Counted from the first letter of the stretch, positions 46,068-58,691 are shown. The stretch is DNA of 64,000 nt from Lentinus brumalis (GCA_001792895.1 MARA01000005.1:806001-870000); one strand, 5' to 3'. The notes: generated by a model from the sequence alone, not told the origin. Made by a program: numbers and translations.

Positions 46068-48628
46068 TCACGCTTGCTTGGTCTGCTTCTTCGCAGTGCC
46101 GATGGAGGTGTTGTTGACCTGCAGCAGGCATTTAGAGGGACCCAGCAAGCAACAAAGAAGGAATAAACGGACCTTCGTCGCAAACCGCAAAGAGCACAGG
46201 GATTCGTTCAGATGAGTCGCAAGCGGGGACAGGTTGAGGACCATCAGCGTCTTCGAGTTCCCGCTGAGCGAGTTTTGCAGCAGGTAGGTGAGCTGTACGC
46301 GACGTCCATCAGCATCATGCTCCGCTGACCACTGCTGAGCTCGCGCAATCACACACCTTCGAATTCCGGTACGGGATGTGCTTGTCGCTCTTCCCCTCGC
46401 CCTTCTCGCCGAGCGCAGCAATAACATCACCCAACGCACTCAAGCTCTTGTTGATGCTCTGCGTCTCCTTCAGCCGGTCCTTGTCGCTGGCCGCGCCGCT
46501 CTTCTCGAGCCGCTCGCTACCCGCAAGGTCGACGAGGTTCAAGCTCCCCTCACAGGTCTCCCCCGTGAGCGCATTCTCGCCGCGGATACGAAGCGTGAAC
46601 ACTGAATGGGAGCGGGAGGAACGCTCGTTCATCAGCGTCGCTGCGACGGTGCGGCGGCTCTGCGCGAGTGACAGAAGGGTGCGGACTTGAGAAGGAGAGG
46701 AGAGGGAGACCACGTTGACGTCGGTGACGGTCGTGCGGCCGGTCTTAGGGTCATGCTTGATCTCGTGCTTCTTCTTGTCGAACTCGCCCTTACCGAGCAA
46801 GTCGTTGATCGTCTCGTTGTACTAGTGCATGTGGATGAGCGGTGAGCGACGAATGATAGAGGAACAGAATGAGTCTCACGATTTCGAGGAACTGGCCTTC
46901 CATCTTGTACTGCCAGCCTTTAGTCTTGAGCTCGTCGGCGACTCGGAAGACTTGTTCTACAGCACGAGGGATCATACCAGCGGTGGTCTCGCTCTGCGAA
47001 AACGTCAATCCTCTACCTGATGATGAGAGAGCGAATGACGTACATTACCACCCTCCATCGTGAAGGACTTGCCGGACCCGGTCTGACCGTACGCGAATAC
47101 GCACACGTTGTATCCATCTGTGCAGCTCTGTGCCAGCTGCGAAATCTCCTCGAACACCTCAGCTTGTGTAGAGTGTGGTTCGAAGACCTGTGTATCGTCA
47201 GCATATACGGAGCGAGCAGAACCTGTGGAGCCCGTACCTTGTCGAAAGCGAATTGCCACTCGTCCTTACGCTCCTGACCGGTGGCACTCTCGCTCGACGC
47301 ATGTACAACGATCTCCTTGTGGTCCAGCTTGTCAGGGAACGCGATGAGAGCCATAGCATTTTCGCGCAGATGGGCTTCCTCCTCTGGGTCGGGGCTTCCA
47401 GTGCCATCGGTGATCTGCCCCGAAGAGGTGGAGGACACAAGCCTGTCGGAGAGGATGTCGGAGCGCAAGACAGGTCGCACGCGACAGAACACACGGATGT
47501 TGCCTTTCAGCTCCTGCACCATGTTATGCAGCTTACGGCGGACGGTTTCGCCTTCCCGCGCCTCGTGCTCGAGTTCGACGATCCGTTTCTGAGCACGCTC
47601 CAGCTGGATACCAAGGTCAGCCTTTGTGCCGACCGTGCGGTCGTACTCGGCCTGGAACGCGGCCTTCTCCGCCTGCATCGCGCCGATTTGTGCGGTGAGA
47701 CTGAGCTGAGCGGTAGCCTGCTGGGCAATGGTCGCCTTCAAGCCCTTGACGGTCTCCCGCTCGCGCTCGAGGTCGCCCTGGTACATGCGGAGGTCCTCAT
47801 TCAGCTCCCGAAGCTCTCGGTCCTTCTTGCGAAGGTCTGCTTGAAGTTCTGAAATCTCGCGTTCATGGCGCTGGCGGAGGGAATTGAGTTCGTCGGAGGC
47901 GATGAAGAGCTCTTTGCGCTGAGCGAGCTCCTGTGACTTTGCGTTGGTAAGTTCGCGGGAGAGGGCTTCGTGGGATGCTTGCAGATCGGATCGTTTGGCG
48001 CGCTCCTGGGCGAGTTCTGCGTCGAGCCGGGCGGCGTCGGCGGCTCGGGCAGCTTCAATGCTGGATATTTGTTGCTGAATAGCGTCGAATCGGTCGTCGT
48101 TTGCGGCAGTCGGTCGTGCACTACTCAGACTGTTGAGCAACCACGCAAAGAATAGGTAGAGCAAGGGGACGATGTGGACGCAACATGCCACACAAGATGG
48201 GCGAAAACAAGAAAGGCTACTCACGTAGTGCGCGAAGTGGGCCTTGCGGGTGGTCTTATAGGTGCAGTCTTCGGTGGGGCACTCGTTGCCCTGGTAATTC
48301 TCCTCGGGCCAGTGGTTGTCGAAGAACTCAATGCAGGTGCCCGTGGTTTCGTGAGCGGCGGCGGGCCCTTCCCCAGCCTATTCACATTTCCGTTCGGGGC
48401 GACCTTGGATGGCCGCAATGGTTGATTGGTCCCTCCTTCCGCAATCGCCGTGAGTTTTCGTGGCTGGAGGTCCGCGCCGATGTTCTCTTGAGCCTTGCGC
48501 TTGAGCGAGTTCGTCGTGGTCATCGATCCGGAAGCCATGGAGGGTCCTGCGCGGGTGGTGATGTGCGGTCCCAGAGCGAGCCCTGGCCGGTCGGGGGAGG
48601 AAGAGCGCAACCGTGGGAGACGAGACAT
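46068..48628 (-). CDS. Kinesin-14 (C-terminal motor, Kar3/KlpA type)
   Basis: Minus-end-directed microtubule motor of spindle and nuclear-fusion function. It starts [16 protein letters not shown] with a basic, Pro/Ser-rich microtubule-binding tail. A coiled coil of about 240 residues follows ([20 protein letters not shown] through [19 protein letters not shown]). The kinesin-14 neck [11 protein letters not shown] leads into a C-terminal motor with P-loop [14 protein letters not shown] (Ser in place of the more usual Thr after Lys), switch [12 protein letters not shown], switch [16 protein letters not shown] and [18 protein letters not shown]. It ends [15 protein letters not shown] at 46068. 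Motor position at the C-terminus and the neck sequence define the class. Introns are short. It is convergent with APN2 (about 220 bp) and lies in tandem downstream of the mS29 gene. Confidence 0.92.
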
Positions 48629-48866
48629 GGCGCTCCGGTGGTCGTTGGCGGGAGAGTAGCGAGATCTGGTCGTCGTCGGACGCGATGGACTCGAACCAAA
48701 CCGCCTCAGGCCCAGACGCTCAAACAAGGCGACGCGTATGTCATGTGACCGTCGCGTTCGCCAAGTGTTAAACTTCAAAGGCCCCGTTTATCTGCTGACT
48801 GGAGTACTATGCTATTAGGTAGATCGTGAATTAGGCTGTACGTATATCTAGCAAAACAACGGCAGA

Positions 48867-50912
48867 CTACATCGCGACCGTCTGCAGCAGGGCCTTCTTC
48901 ACGAACTCCCTCGCGTTCCCACCCGACTCCGTGAACTTCGACAAAAACGTCTCGTCCCCGCGAGCTATGAACACAGCATTAATATCACGCCATATGTGAT
49001 ACACACAGGGTACTCACGTATATGCAAAGCTTTCGCGCTATGCCACACATCGAAGATTGAGGCGGCCTCGTCTACCGTCAAATGGTCCGGGACAGGGAAG
49101 TTCTGCAAGCCCTGCGCATACTCCACGAGTTCCTTCTCGCGGGGAACATAAGGCCCTGAGGGCTGTGCAGGCTCAAGGCCGAGGGCTTCTACAAGTTCCA
49201 AAGGCGGGCGGAAAGTTGTATTTTGCATTGACAGCGCTCCGAGGACCGCGCCACGTTTCTGTGTCGCTGTCAGCGTCACGAAGATGTATGGACGAAGGGG
49301 CACCTACGAAGGCCTGCTTGCCGCTGGCGAATTCGAGTAATGTTCTCGGCAAGGAGAGGTGGTACGCCTTCACCGGCTTGTAGTATGGGTCGCGGTAGAG
49401 CGACATGTTGTATAGTGCCTGGAAGTCATCAATGGCGAGCAAAACGGGGGCCCTGCGCAATGAATCAGCCGTCAGTGTGACGATTCACCGACATACCGGG
49501 GAGCACGTACTTCGTCTGCTGTGCGAGCTCCGACAACAGCGTGTTGAGAACCGTCGGCGCCTGTTGTGAGTACTCCAGGCCCAAGTTAATGAGGTCTGTG
49601 AGCGTGGACGTGCTGTCGATCGTACGTTCCTCGAACGGATACGACCCCTGCACCTTAATGTCCTTGATCAGCGCCTCATTCACGTCTGCGAAACGTTTAA
49701 GGAGCTGCTGCGCGAAAGCAGGTTGGCCATATGTCTGCGTGCGGGGATCATACACGTAGGGCGTTGACGAGTTCACGAGGTTAATCGCTGTAGGGATCAC
49801 GGTATAAGGCGGAGCATATGCTGGCACAGGTGAAGCTGACCTCGAGGAATGTACAAGGTGATCCAGTTCTTCTGCACGGCGTATTGCACCGCCTGGAGGA
49901 GCAGATAGCTCTTCCCACACCCAGACTTCCCCGCTAGTGTCACATATCAGAGATATGCCAGGAATGAACACGTCGGAGAACTCACTGAATACAAGCCTCG
50001 TTTGTGCGCTTGACGTACTTGCTGCTTTGTCCAGTATATCCAGCACGTCCACCGTCACTTGTCGTACAACGGAGCACGGGGTTGACAACAGCATGTACTT
50101 CAAGAGCATCCGTCACTAGGGCCCCGTGAATGGAAAGGGGAGTTACTCACGTCAACCAGCACATTCGTAGGTAGACCGTACGCCTTCAGCGCCCTCGAGC
50201 CGTCCGTAGGGAACGCCATCGCGGTGGCTGCCTTCTCAGGAGTCAGAGTTTCCTACATGGGATGCTCTTTAAGGATAGCACGCAAAGTTCTTTGGAAACG
50301 CGACCTACCGGTCGATATACGGGCAACTGCAGCGCGGCCCGCTGGTCACTTTGAAAAACGGGGTTCGTGAGGGTGTTCGCCGGCATAGGGCGGAAGAGCT
50401 GTAATACGCATAGTTAGAGCATTCATGTATCTCGTCATGTCACGGTCTTGCACAAGGCCATGACGCGGAACATCATGTCCGCCAGATCTACGTGACAATC
50501 CGGACAGGAGTGCAGCTACGCCCTGCGCGGATTGCCTCGTGCTCGGAGGAACACATGAACACTTTCCGTGTCCGTACCCATGCACTCATAGACGAGGCGA
50601 CGCGCCATGGCGGCGTGCAAGGCGTTCCCATGCGTGAACATAGACTCACCCCAGTGTCCCGCGCTGCCCGTTTCGCCTTGTCATTCTGCGAGTTCGGACG
50701 GAATTTGGCTGCACATCCCAGAGGCTTAGTATAGGTCTACAACGTCTCCTCCCTGCTTCAAAGCACCCACATGCCGTCTTCTTTGCGGCCTTGGCCGGCG
50801 CCGCGTACCCTCGGGTCTGGACGGCGATAGCATTGGTGACAGCAGGAGTTGTCCCCGAGTGGACTGCCCCACGAGATGACCGCCCTACACGAAAAGCCGT
50901 TGCCAAAGACAT
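48867..50912 (-). CDS. RSM23: Mitochondrial small ribosomal subunit protein mS29 (DAP3 family GTP-binding)
   Basis: Starts MSLATAFRVGRSSRGAVHSG and continues TRGYAAPAKAAKKT, a basic presequence for mitochondrial import. Conserved DAP3 features are the P-loop SGKSGCGKSYLLLQAVQYAV, PRAINLVNSSTPYVYDPRTQ (after a 52-bp intron), RAPVLLAIDDFQALYNMSLY (Walker B-like), KAYHLSLPRTLLEFASGKQA, FDVWHSAKALH, and the C-terminal ESGGNAREFVKKALLQTVAM. It has about seven exons. The protein sits in the head of the mitoribosomal 28S/37S subunit; yeast Rsm23 is the counterpart. The start chosen is the first Met with an import-type leader. It is divergent from BUD20 across about 275 bp. Confidence 0.88.
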
Positions 50913-51187
50913 GTTTCCGCAAGCCTTCCTCAGCCCAGACCAGGAGCCCGACGAGCAAAGCAGCAGCGAAGCGAGACGAGCAGTAAAGTGTTGGCGAAGG
51001 GCCAGTGGGTGTGGGCGTCTACGAATTTCCGGCCACACCGCGCCTAGGCGCGCAAAGTGGAATTACCATATGTGGTGTCAAAATCGCTTACGTAAATGCG
51101 AAGCGGAGGAGAAAGCAGCTTGGAGGGTTTGCGGGTTGTGCTCTGACTGTCTTCTGTCACTCTCTGCTGAACTTGCACTCTTCAAAA

Positions 51188-51950
51188 ATGGGACGTCTTC
51201 GCCGCTCTCGCACCCACCATGCTCAACGAGATGTACACCGGGCAGCGCGGACAAGGGTACGCACATTGGCGCGGTATGCTTGCGGCGGAAAAGTTTATGG
51301 GTTTGTGTTACAGGCTCGGACGAGGGATTTGGATCAAATACAACTGATTGACCTGGATCCAAAGGTACGTGAGGTCTCCAGGGAGCGTTGGACCCTCTTC
51401 AATACAACCCTTGCTCTAGAACCGTGCTGCGCTTGAGGCGCAACCCTTGGACTATGAAAAGCCTGGACTTGCACAGCACTACTGTGTCGAATGCGCAAAG
51501 TGAGTTCTTTCCGCCATTGTCATGGGTCAAGGGCCTCCGCACATCATGATCGCATCTTGCGGAGCGAGGAGGGAGCGAGATAACGTTGCACGGCAGAAGC
51601 GCACCGTGCCTGTAGTCGCGGGAGAGCTGTCTTGGGACCGCTGATCTAGCTGCTGCTTGCGTATCCAGCGGGTGCACTTGCATACCGCAAGCTTGACGTG
51701 CTATGCTGAGAGCCCTAGTTAGGTACTTCAGAAGCTTGGGCGGGTGCTGAACAACATCTTTCGCAGATACTTCGAAAGCGACCACGCATTGCAATCGCAT
51801 TGGCGGAGCAAAGTGCACAAACGGCGCTGCAAGCAGTTGAAGGAGCCTGCGTACACGATCGAGGAAGCAGAACGCGCTGCAGGGCTCGGCCGGGAAGGAA
51901 AACGTCCAACAAATATGGACACGGGCACGCCTATGGAGCAGGTTGCATGA
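51188..51950 (+). CDS. BUD20: BUD20-type C2H2 zinc-finger protein (pre-60S export factor)
   Basis: Four exons give 127 residues. It starts [20 protein letters not shown], a basic N-terminus typical of the family, then [20 protein letters not shown]. The single C2H2 finger is [20 protein letters not shown] followed by [18 protein letters not shown], with Cys-X2-Cys and His-X5-His spacing. It ends [13 protein letters not shown]. In yeast Bud20 travels with pre-60S ribosomal particles and helps their export; the match in length and finger type makes the same role likely. Introns are of usual size, except the last, which interrupts the finger (after CVECAK) and runs about 250 bp. It shares its upstream region with the mS29 gene, both serving ribosome supply. 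Confidence 0.9.
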
Positions 51951-52950
51951 GGAAGGCGCGAGGCCCCCGGGGCTGTACTGGGCTAGACTTGCTGCTTTTT
52001 GCTTTGGGTGCGATTAAGTTATTGGCTTTGCTGTACTATCATCATTCACTCTGCAATGAAAGGCCGACGGAATCCTAACATGACGAGGGTGGGTGGTATC
52101 CTCGTGTGAGGGCGCAGTTCTGATGACCGGATTGTCGCTGAGTCTATCAGAACGGCTGACCCTCTCCTCCTGACGCAGTAGAGCAAGTTCTTGTCTGGGA
52201 TGCTGCGTCCACGGGAGCAGACCTGCTAAGAACGACGTATTGCACGCGGCACGTTCAATTGGCAACTGAGCCGAAAGAAGAGGGTACGTTTCCCCTCTTC
52301 CGTGGCGTTGTCTGCCCAGATTCTAAAGCGAAGGCTTACTGATCATAGGTGTGTCTGCAGACGTTCATTGACATGCATACGGCAGTGAACTAGTGAATTA
52401 TTGCCATGGGCTAAGTAGCGCGGGCCCGTCTCGAAATGGTGATAAGTGCGTTCCAGGTGTCCATACGTCTCAGGCCTGACCCCGGCCAGGAAGCGTCGTT
52501 GGCGCCGCATTCACAACACTGTTTTGTGGCATTCTCTCGCATTGTGCGCTCTCTCGCTTCAGCAACAAATATGACTGGATTTAGCCGCTTAATCAAGCTG
52601 GGCAGCGTTTCGGGGTGCTTCACGGAGCGGGTTAACGGGTGAGTTCCGTCTGGCGGGTCATTTACGGGCCTTCGTTACAGCGTACGCATACATCGACAAT
52701 ATATTACACGACAAGAAAATAGCGCACAACGACAGCAAGGATAGCAATATACAGAACATACGACCATAGCCCAAGATAGAACGGAGTAGTATAAGTAAGA
52801 AACAACGTACGCGAGACGTTCTTCGTTTTGACTTCTCGTTCAGCTCCAGCCCGCCCATAGCCCCGAGACCACGTCAGCTCCGAGTCCCGAGTCGGTACCG
52901 ATGAACCCTCTCCCCTCTCTCCGGCTCCTGCTCCACTGTCCCGTGCGCTC
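51951..52950. other. Intergenic, no gene recognised
   Basis: About 1 kb between the stop codons of BUD20 and the small minus-strand gene. A 70-codon minus frame at 52411-52623 resembles nothing known. No repeat or RNA gene was seen. Confidence 0.45.
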
Positions 52951-53391
52951 TCAGTACTCCATGTTGTACACATCCTCTGCCCCCCTCATGACCGCACCCA
53001 TCCTCCTCCAAACCAGGTCGTCGATCTCGAAGCCCTGGGCGTGGAGTCTCCTGAGGGCGCCACAAGCCCAGCTCTGGTAGTTCCACGACGACTCGCGGTT
53101 CACAATCTCCGCCCTCGACAGCTGCCGCTCCAGCTCCTCCAGGTCCCCCTTGTCCATCGTCCCTACCCGTGAGCAGCCCCGATACCTGGACCCGGAGCGA
53201 TAGGCAGTGTTGCGGCGAACTTGGAACATCCAGCCCTTCGCCGTCGACCCCGTCACGTAGTAGGCGTGGCCGACGGGCTCGCCTCGCTCGTCAAAGCCCA
53301 TGTGTACGATGATGTGCCAGCCGTATGGTAAGACGCCGCGGGAGTTGTGGCCGACGTAGTATTGTGCGACGTAGACGGGCAAGACAGGCAT
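52951..53391 (-). CDS. Conserved-looking hypothetical protein, 146 residues
   Basis: Uninterrupted frame starting MPVLPVYVAQYYVGHNSRGV, then PYGWHIIVHMGFDERGEPVG, HAYYVTGSTAKGWMFQVRRN, CSRVGTMDKGDLEELERQLS and WNYQSWACGALRRLHAQGFE, ending AEDVYNMEY. The layout (an early W-H strand, a central block about a returned query peptide-like loop, then WN..W...AL..L) recalls small fungal proteins grouped as DUF6914, but that is a tentative comparison. The family's usual Cys in the WNC-type motif is Tyr here, with a Cys four residues later. There is no signal peptide or membrane segment. An upstream in-frame extension through a Thr run (a GGT/ACC repeat) is possible but lacks a better start. Function unknown. 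Confidence 0.55.
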   Translation of the reverse strand: MPVLPVYVAQYYVGHNSRGVLPYGWHIIVHMGFDERGEPVGHAYYVTGSTAKGWMFQVRRNTAYRSGSRYRGCSRVGTMDKGDLEELERQLSRAEIVNRESSWNYQSWACGALRRLHAQGFEIDDLVWRRMGAVMRGAEDVYNMEY

Positions 53392-53420
53392 GGTGGTGGT
53401 GGTGGTGGTAATGGTAATGG
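53391..53420. repeat. GGT/ACC trinucleotide run at a gene start
   Basis: TGGTGGTGG... followed by TAATGGTAATGG lies directly upstream of the start codon of the small minus-strand gene, so it falls in its 5' leader. Length changes could affect translation. Confidence 0.7.
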
Positions 53421-56114
53421 TTTCGATCGAGGTAGCCTGGCCAGGCCGAGGAGAGCGGGGAGAGAGACCACAGTCAAACCGGTACGTCTTGCACACCTTC
53501 CGCCCCAATGGAAGATAGAAAATTGCTCACCTGATGGCGGTTGGCTGTCAACGGAGAACAGAAGCAGACACTTCGACGCCGCGGATGTGTGTGAGGAGCT
53601 GGACGAAGGCAGCGGCAATACAGTCCCGAGGTGAGTCTGTCGGCCGTTATATATCTCATTACCAGCGTAACTCAGGGTCTTGTGCAATGCAACGCGCTGG
53701 GCTTCGTCTCTTCGGACGCGCCTTCCCAACACGAGGCGCAGCCGCAGAAGATACGGCACGCTTGCAGGGCCTTGCCGCGACATCTTCACACACGCCGGAT
53801 ACTGCACATGCCACTGCATGGCCAAGGAGCCCACTACATACGTACCTCAAATCTCAGATGCTCGGATTGTGCCTGTAGGCGTTGACGCGGACCGTCTACC
53901 CATCCGAAGGCTCAGCGCTCAGAAACCGACAGCTGCTCTCCCCTCTCCACAATATATACGACTTTACGTGTGCTCGCGAGCTCTTGGCCTTACCCAACTG
54001 TCGCCAAGACAAAGTGGTTAGACTTGCCGTGACCCATGGGCGAAGTCCGTCTCTCCGTCTCGGCGATCTTGAGATGATAACTGCAGGCGGATTGATGGCG
54101 CCACTTCTGAGTCACCATCGAAGAACAGAAGGCAGAAGGACTCCGCTCAAAACTTCGTCTTTCCAAACGTCTCAACGAGGCGCCGAGGCGCTCATCCGGT
54201 ATCGGCTCACGGTCTCAATCTCCGCTATCATGCCCTCCCCTTGTGCATACTATGCCAGCATCACACTTTGCTTGTCGATGAGCCTGATTGCCTGAAAATT
54301 GCTCTCAAGCTCGAGGCACGTCCCCGTCCACAGTGAGCAATTCATCGTGAGTCTGGCACCACGCGGTAAGTACAGACTCCGAACTTACCAAGGTTGCAAC
54401 TTGCAGGGATGCGCGAGTCTCTATGTGCCTTCTGCAATCTTTTGTGGGATCAGTGAGTTCACCTCGCACGCTTCAAGATGCCGTTATGCTTGCGACGCCC
54501 ACGGTGGCCCAGGCGGAGTCTGCCCATCGTGTTCCATGGGTTCACCGCACGGCTGATCGGCTTCATGAGTTTTGTTCCGCCATCGCTACTGTTCATCCCG
54601 GACGCCGGTCAGTGCCTCGGACCGTCTGTTTGGCGCAACACCTAGCAGCCTTCTGCACGCTGTGGTTAAGACGACGAACTCTGCTCCAACAGCGCATTCC
54701 ATCTTCCACCTTCGGTCTGCACCATTGCGACTCACTTGGAGAGCTGACGCGTTGGGCAGATCTACCTTTAGCCGCTACGCCCACCGGGACACCGCGAAGC
54801 TGGCCGGGCCACTCAGCCCAGTTTAGATCGCAGGCTCACACTTACTCAACATGCGAATCCTCCGTTCTGACCCCGATGGCACCTGACATTCTCCCTGTTA
54901 CTCCAACACAGGCTTCTGACCAGTTCTAGCGACGGCGTCCTGTTGCAGACCAGGGTGCAAAGCTTGTGTCCAGACGTGGGAAGGGGCGGTGCCTCGCGAC
55001 TCATGCATCTGCCGAATCCCGAGCGGCCGGAAACGTCAGTTGCTCGACCACCGGGTAGAAGCAGGGTAACGGTAGCTTGGCGCAGAACTGTTGCCTGAAT
55101 GTCGTCCGTGGTTGAGGAGCAGGGGGAAGTCGAGATGCAAAGCCGCCCTTGCGTGGACGGGGCAGCTTTTCCCTTCCCGGTTCCCGCGCCACTCTGTCAG
55201 TGCGATTGTCCACTCCGTCTTCTTGCACACCGGTCCAGGCGTAGACGTAAGAGTGACGACGCCCCCGCCAGAAGAAACGCTCATCTCCACGAACTCTCCC
55301 TTGCTCGGTATGCCTTGTGATCTAAAGTGTGCACACAGACCATGGCGGCTGGGCTTTCTCCTGTGGAAGGCATACAACAGCAACTCGGGATGAACCCCGA
55401 GATACAATGGCGAGTCTTATTGCCTCCGCCGTCGTGTTGGATGCTCAGACGTACAGCGCGCTTCATACCTAGGCAATTTGGGCCCTACACTGAACTCGAC
55501 GAATCACGATGTATCAGGCGAACCGCCCATTCCAGCCCAGATGCGGTCCACATAAGCAGATCAACCACGAAGTCTTCTTCGAACTCGCACGCGATACATG
55601 CGGAATCGCTGATCTCCAGGCGGACCGAGAAAACCTCGCCCCGCGGTATCCGCACTTGCGGCGAATACCGCATCTGTCTTCACTGTCAAGCTCTGACAGG
55701 CTTCCTCCAGCAACCCGTTGCCCTCAAACGTGGATGTACGGTCTTCGGAGGCGCTGCTGCTGTAAGGGGCCGGCCTTCAAGATCTCACAGAACGTGCAAG
55801 TGTCACCTGGTATGCCCAATGGCCCCAGCTGGCCCGTCGGAGTCTACAAAGCGGGAAGACGCGGACCTGCAGGCCGTAGGCGAGATCTAGTCGATGCCGC
55901 GCGTGCAATTACATGCGAAGCACGATATCATAAGTAGTACCTCCACAGTGGTACCTATCGCGAATCTCCCGCGATGCTATGGCAGAGACAAATACCACCG
56001 TTGACGTCACACGCTCGCTGTCATTCGAGTCCTCACCTTTCATATACACAGGGAATAGACAAAGCGAAGAGTACTCTTCACGTCAGACAGCAAAACTCAC
56101 ATAGTCATTCATAC
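53421..56114. other. Gene-poor region, no gene recognised
   Basis: About 2.7 kb. Open frames up to about 190 codons occur on both strands but none could be linked to a known family, and no consistent exon structure was found. The minus strand near 55.0-55.7 kb has a few coding-like stretches that might be remains of a gene. Confidence 0.4.
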
Positions 56115-56585
56115 TTAATACGACAACGACGGCGGATCGAGGATGAACGCAGTGTCGGGAGTGGAGGAAAACCTATTGTCGAGCCGGGTTTTGCAAGTGG
56201 AGAGCTGGTTGCAGCTCCCGTTGCAATTGAGCGGCATCGCAGAACCCGGCGTTGGCAGTGGTCTTGGAACTCGTTTCCGAGACGTTGAGGGACGTCGCAC
56301 CGCCACTGTAGACTTTGCAGGTCCCGCCGCAGACGTTCGCGACGCGCGGCTGCGTGCGGGCCGTTCCGGTCGATACATGTACCGATGTTGATGTCGGTCT
56401 GTCGAGTCAGTGCAGAAATTGTTGCGTACTGAGAATTTCCTCCCTCTCTCTGCCCGCGGGAGGGTGTGTTAGTCATCGTCGACTATATTCAAGCGGGAGA
56501 CAGGACGTACAGGCGTCGCGGTCACATGATAGACCCTGGCGACGGCGACGATGGAGAGAGCGCCACATTTAGAGGTAGACTGCAT
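56115..56585 (-). pseudogene. Relic of a small secreted cysteine-rich protein gene
   Basis: Starts MQSTSKCGALSIVAVARVYH, which resembles a signal peptide with its core interrupted, then a GTACGT donor. Downstream, RVANVCGGTCKVYSGGATSL is followed after a frameshift by NCNGSCNQLSTCKTRLDNRF and SSTPDTAFIL. This spacing of cysteines, ending in a CNQLSxCxTRLDNxF-type motif, is one I associate with small secreted proteins of agaricomycetes. Several expected cysteines are Ser and the frame is broken, so the copy is probably dead. The family link rests on memory of a pattern and is tentative. Confidence 0.4.
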
Positions 56586-58691
56586 GCTGGGGCGAGACTT
56601 GTGTGGTAGTTTTGGTGGGCTTTAAAACTGGCCTTCCGCCTTGCAACCTCTCCCTTTGATCCGCTACGACTCTGTATGCCCTTTTCAGGCAGATCGCATG
56701 CTATTGTGCAGCATGACATCCCAGTACCGCGCACAGCGATGCACGACGCAAGGTGTCCCATGGTGTTACACACGATCGCCAAGTGAGGGACCTAACACGA
56801 GATGCTTGCAAGTTAGGGTGGGTACACAAGAGACAGCCGCACCCGACCTTGAAAGTGCATGTACTAGATGCCTCCCACGTCAGCCTCCGTCGCTTCGTAC
56901 TACCGTCAACTGATCTTGGAGGACTCACCCTACAGTCGTGCATAACGGCACAACCAGCCGCTCTCGGCGACGAAGCAAACTGCGTGCGCGGCGTTCCTTG
57001 GTTACTTACGATAGAGCACCTTCAAGGCTGTCCTTCCTTTGCATAATCACCCTCATATCCGCACGACGTCGGGACGATAGGGACGACTAACCAGTGGTAT
57101 GGGGTAGTACACGGTGCGAGTCAAGGTTCAAGTCGCGATATCGGTTAATCTTGCACCGACGGAACGCGGATCCAAGGATACCTACATTCCGTGGAAAGTC
57201 GGCCAGGGATGAGCGGCAGCCTGTGGGTCTGGCGAAAGTTGAGTAGAATGTACATACCGTGCGCGAACAGAGGATTGAATATTGAATTGTCAACATGCTT
57301 AATCGTGACTGTTCGCCTCGGCGATCCATCGTACCTCTCAGTGTCTCCTGCTGACAGTCAGAGTCTTGTGTATCAGTTCCGTCCCTCCGCGCGGCCGCGC
57401 TGCCATCCGCTGGTATGTTTCGCCCTCATCTAGTTCGCCTCAACCTAAGAGTATTGGCAGACGGACGTATAATCACCCTGTGAGTACAACGCTCTGAGCT
57501 CACTCCGTGCATCAAGCACACAAGCCGGCGACGACGCTGTGACGATCGGCGCACCTTGAACGACAATCGCGATGGGCTGCGAGAAGAAACGCCGGGGACT
57601 CTGACGTTCCCGACAGTGGGCTCAATTCCACGGTAGCAGTCTGCGCGTAAATGGAACTGTTGAGCACGAACAAGATCAAGAAGCTATCGCGAGCAAGGAG
57701 GGATAAGGAACCTCGAAGTTATCTTGTAGCGGAGTGAGGCGGAGAAGCTGTCGGGGACCCAATACGAGTCGGTGAAGACGGGCGCTAGCAAGCGGATAAC
57801 GGGCTCCGAATCCGAGTCGTGTCCATACAACTTGAAGCTTGAAGCTTGAAGTCCGCCTCCTCTAGATCAGTTCGCAATCGACGAAAGTGAACTACCCTCT
57901 TGTACCTGGTACTAGTATACATAGGTACCGAGTACACAGACAGAGCAGAACCATCGGGCGTCAGGGCGGCCGAACTCCCCGACGGACTCGGAATATGAGG
58001 TGGGTCGTGTGCGTGGCACCCACGTCTCTCACTCTTTGGACAGTGCTCTGTTTGCATATGAGGTTAAGGCGGTATGATCTGCACAGGCGGAGCATTTTCG
58101 GGATGCATTCGACAGATATATGTACGATTGCGGGGTGGTTAAAATTATCGACTTGTGCGGCAAGTACAATGTACGAGCGCTTACGTATAGCTACCATGGG
58201 CGCTGCTACAGGCTGCTATCCACCTCCTGCTCCGTCCTCCGAACTATCTGGACGCGGCAGCAGATTCCTCCCTCTCAGTCGAACACAGAGAGTGCCGTGG
58301 CCTTCCGAGTGACGAGAACATGTTTACGAGGCGCTGGGAAGAGTTCCTGGTCACGAGAAGTGAACAGGTCTTAGCCTCAGTATATGCAAAGTCTTTCGGG
58401 GTGGGAGAACATGCTTTGGTGTTTCAGGTGGACAGGATAGGTATGTAGATTCCACGAGCGTGAGCATATGTACTGAAAGGGTGGGCTCCTCGCACGCCCG
58501 TGGCTGCATTGTGCGGCCCCGCTGGGGTGTCTGAGAGTGTTCGCAGGCGACGTTGGAAGGGGGTGACCTCGGTCCCGACACTAGATCCTGGAGATCTTGT
58601 CAAATTTCTATGGTCCGCCTCCCGTCCGGTATGCGTTGCGCGTGCATCCGAGTTGGAGTCGAAGACTCATACAATTGCAAAACCACGAAGT
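56586..58691. other. Gene-poor region, no gene recognised
   Basis: About 2.1 kb without a convincing gene. It contains a perfect triple 7-mer repeat at 57831-57851. Confidence 0.4.
57831..57851. repeat. Three perfect tandem copies of CTTGAAG
   Basis: Seen directly as three consecutive 7-mers; intergenic. Confidence 0.85.

Noticed and set aside
48690..48730. GGTTCGAGTCC on the minus strand, a B-box match
   Set aside because: The T-stem does not pair and no cloverleaf forms around it.
57090..57140. tRNA- or SINE-like A and B boxes
   Set aside because: The boxes are too close together and no stems form; at most an old relic.
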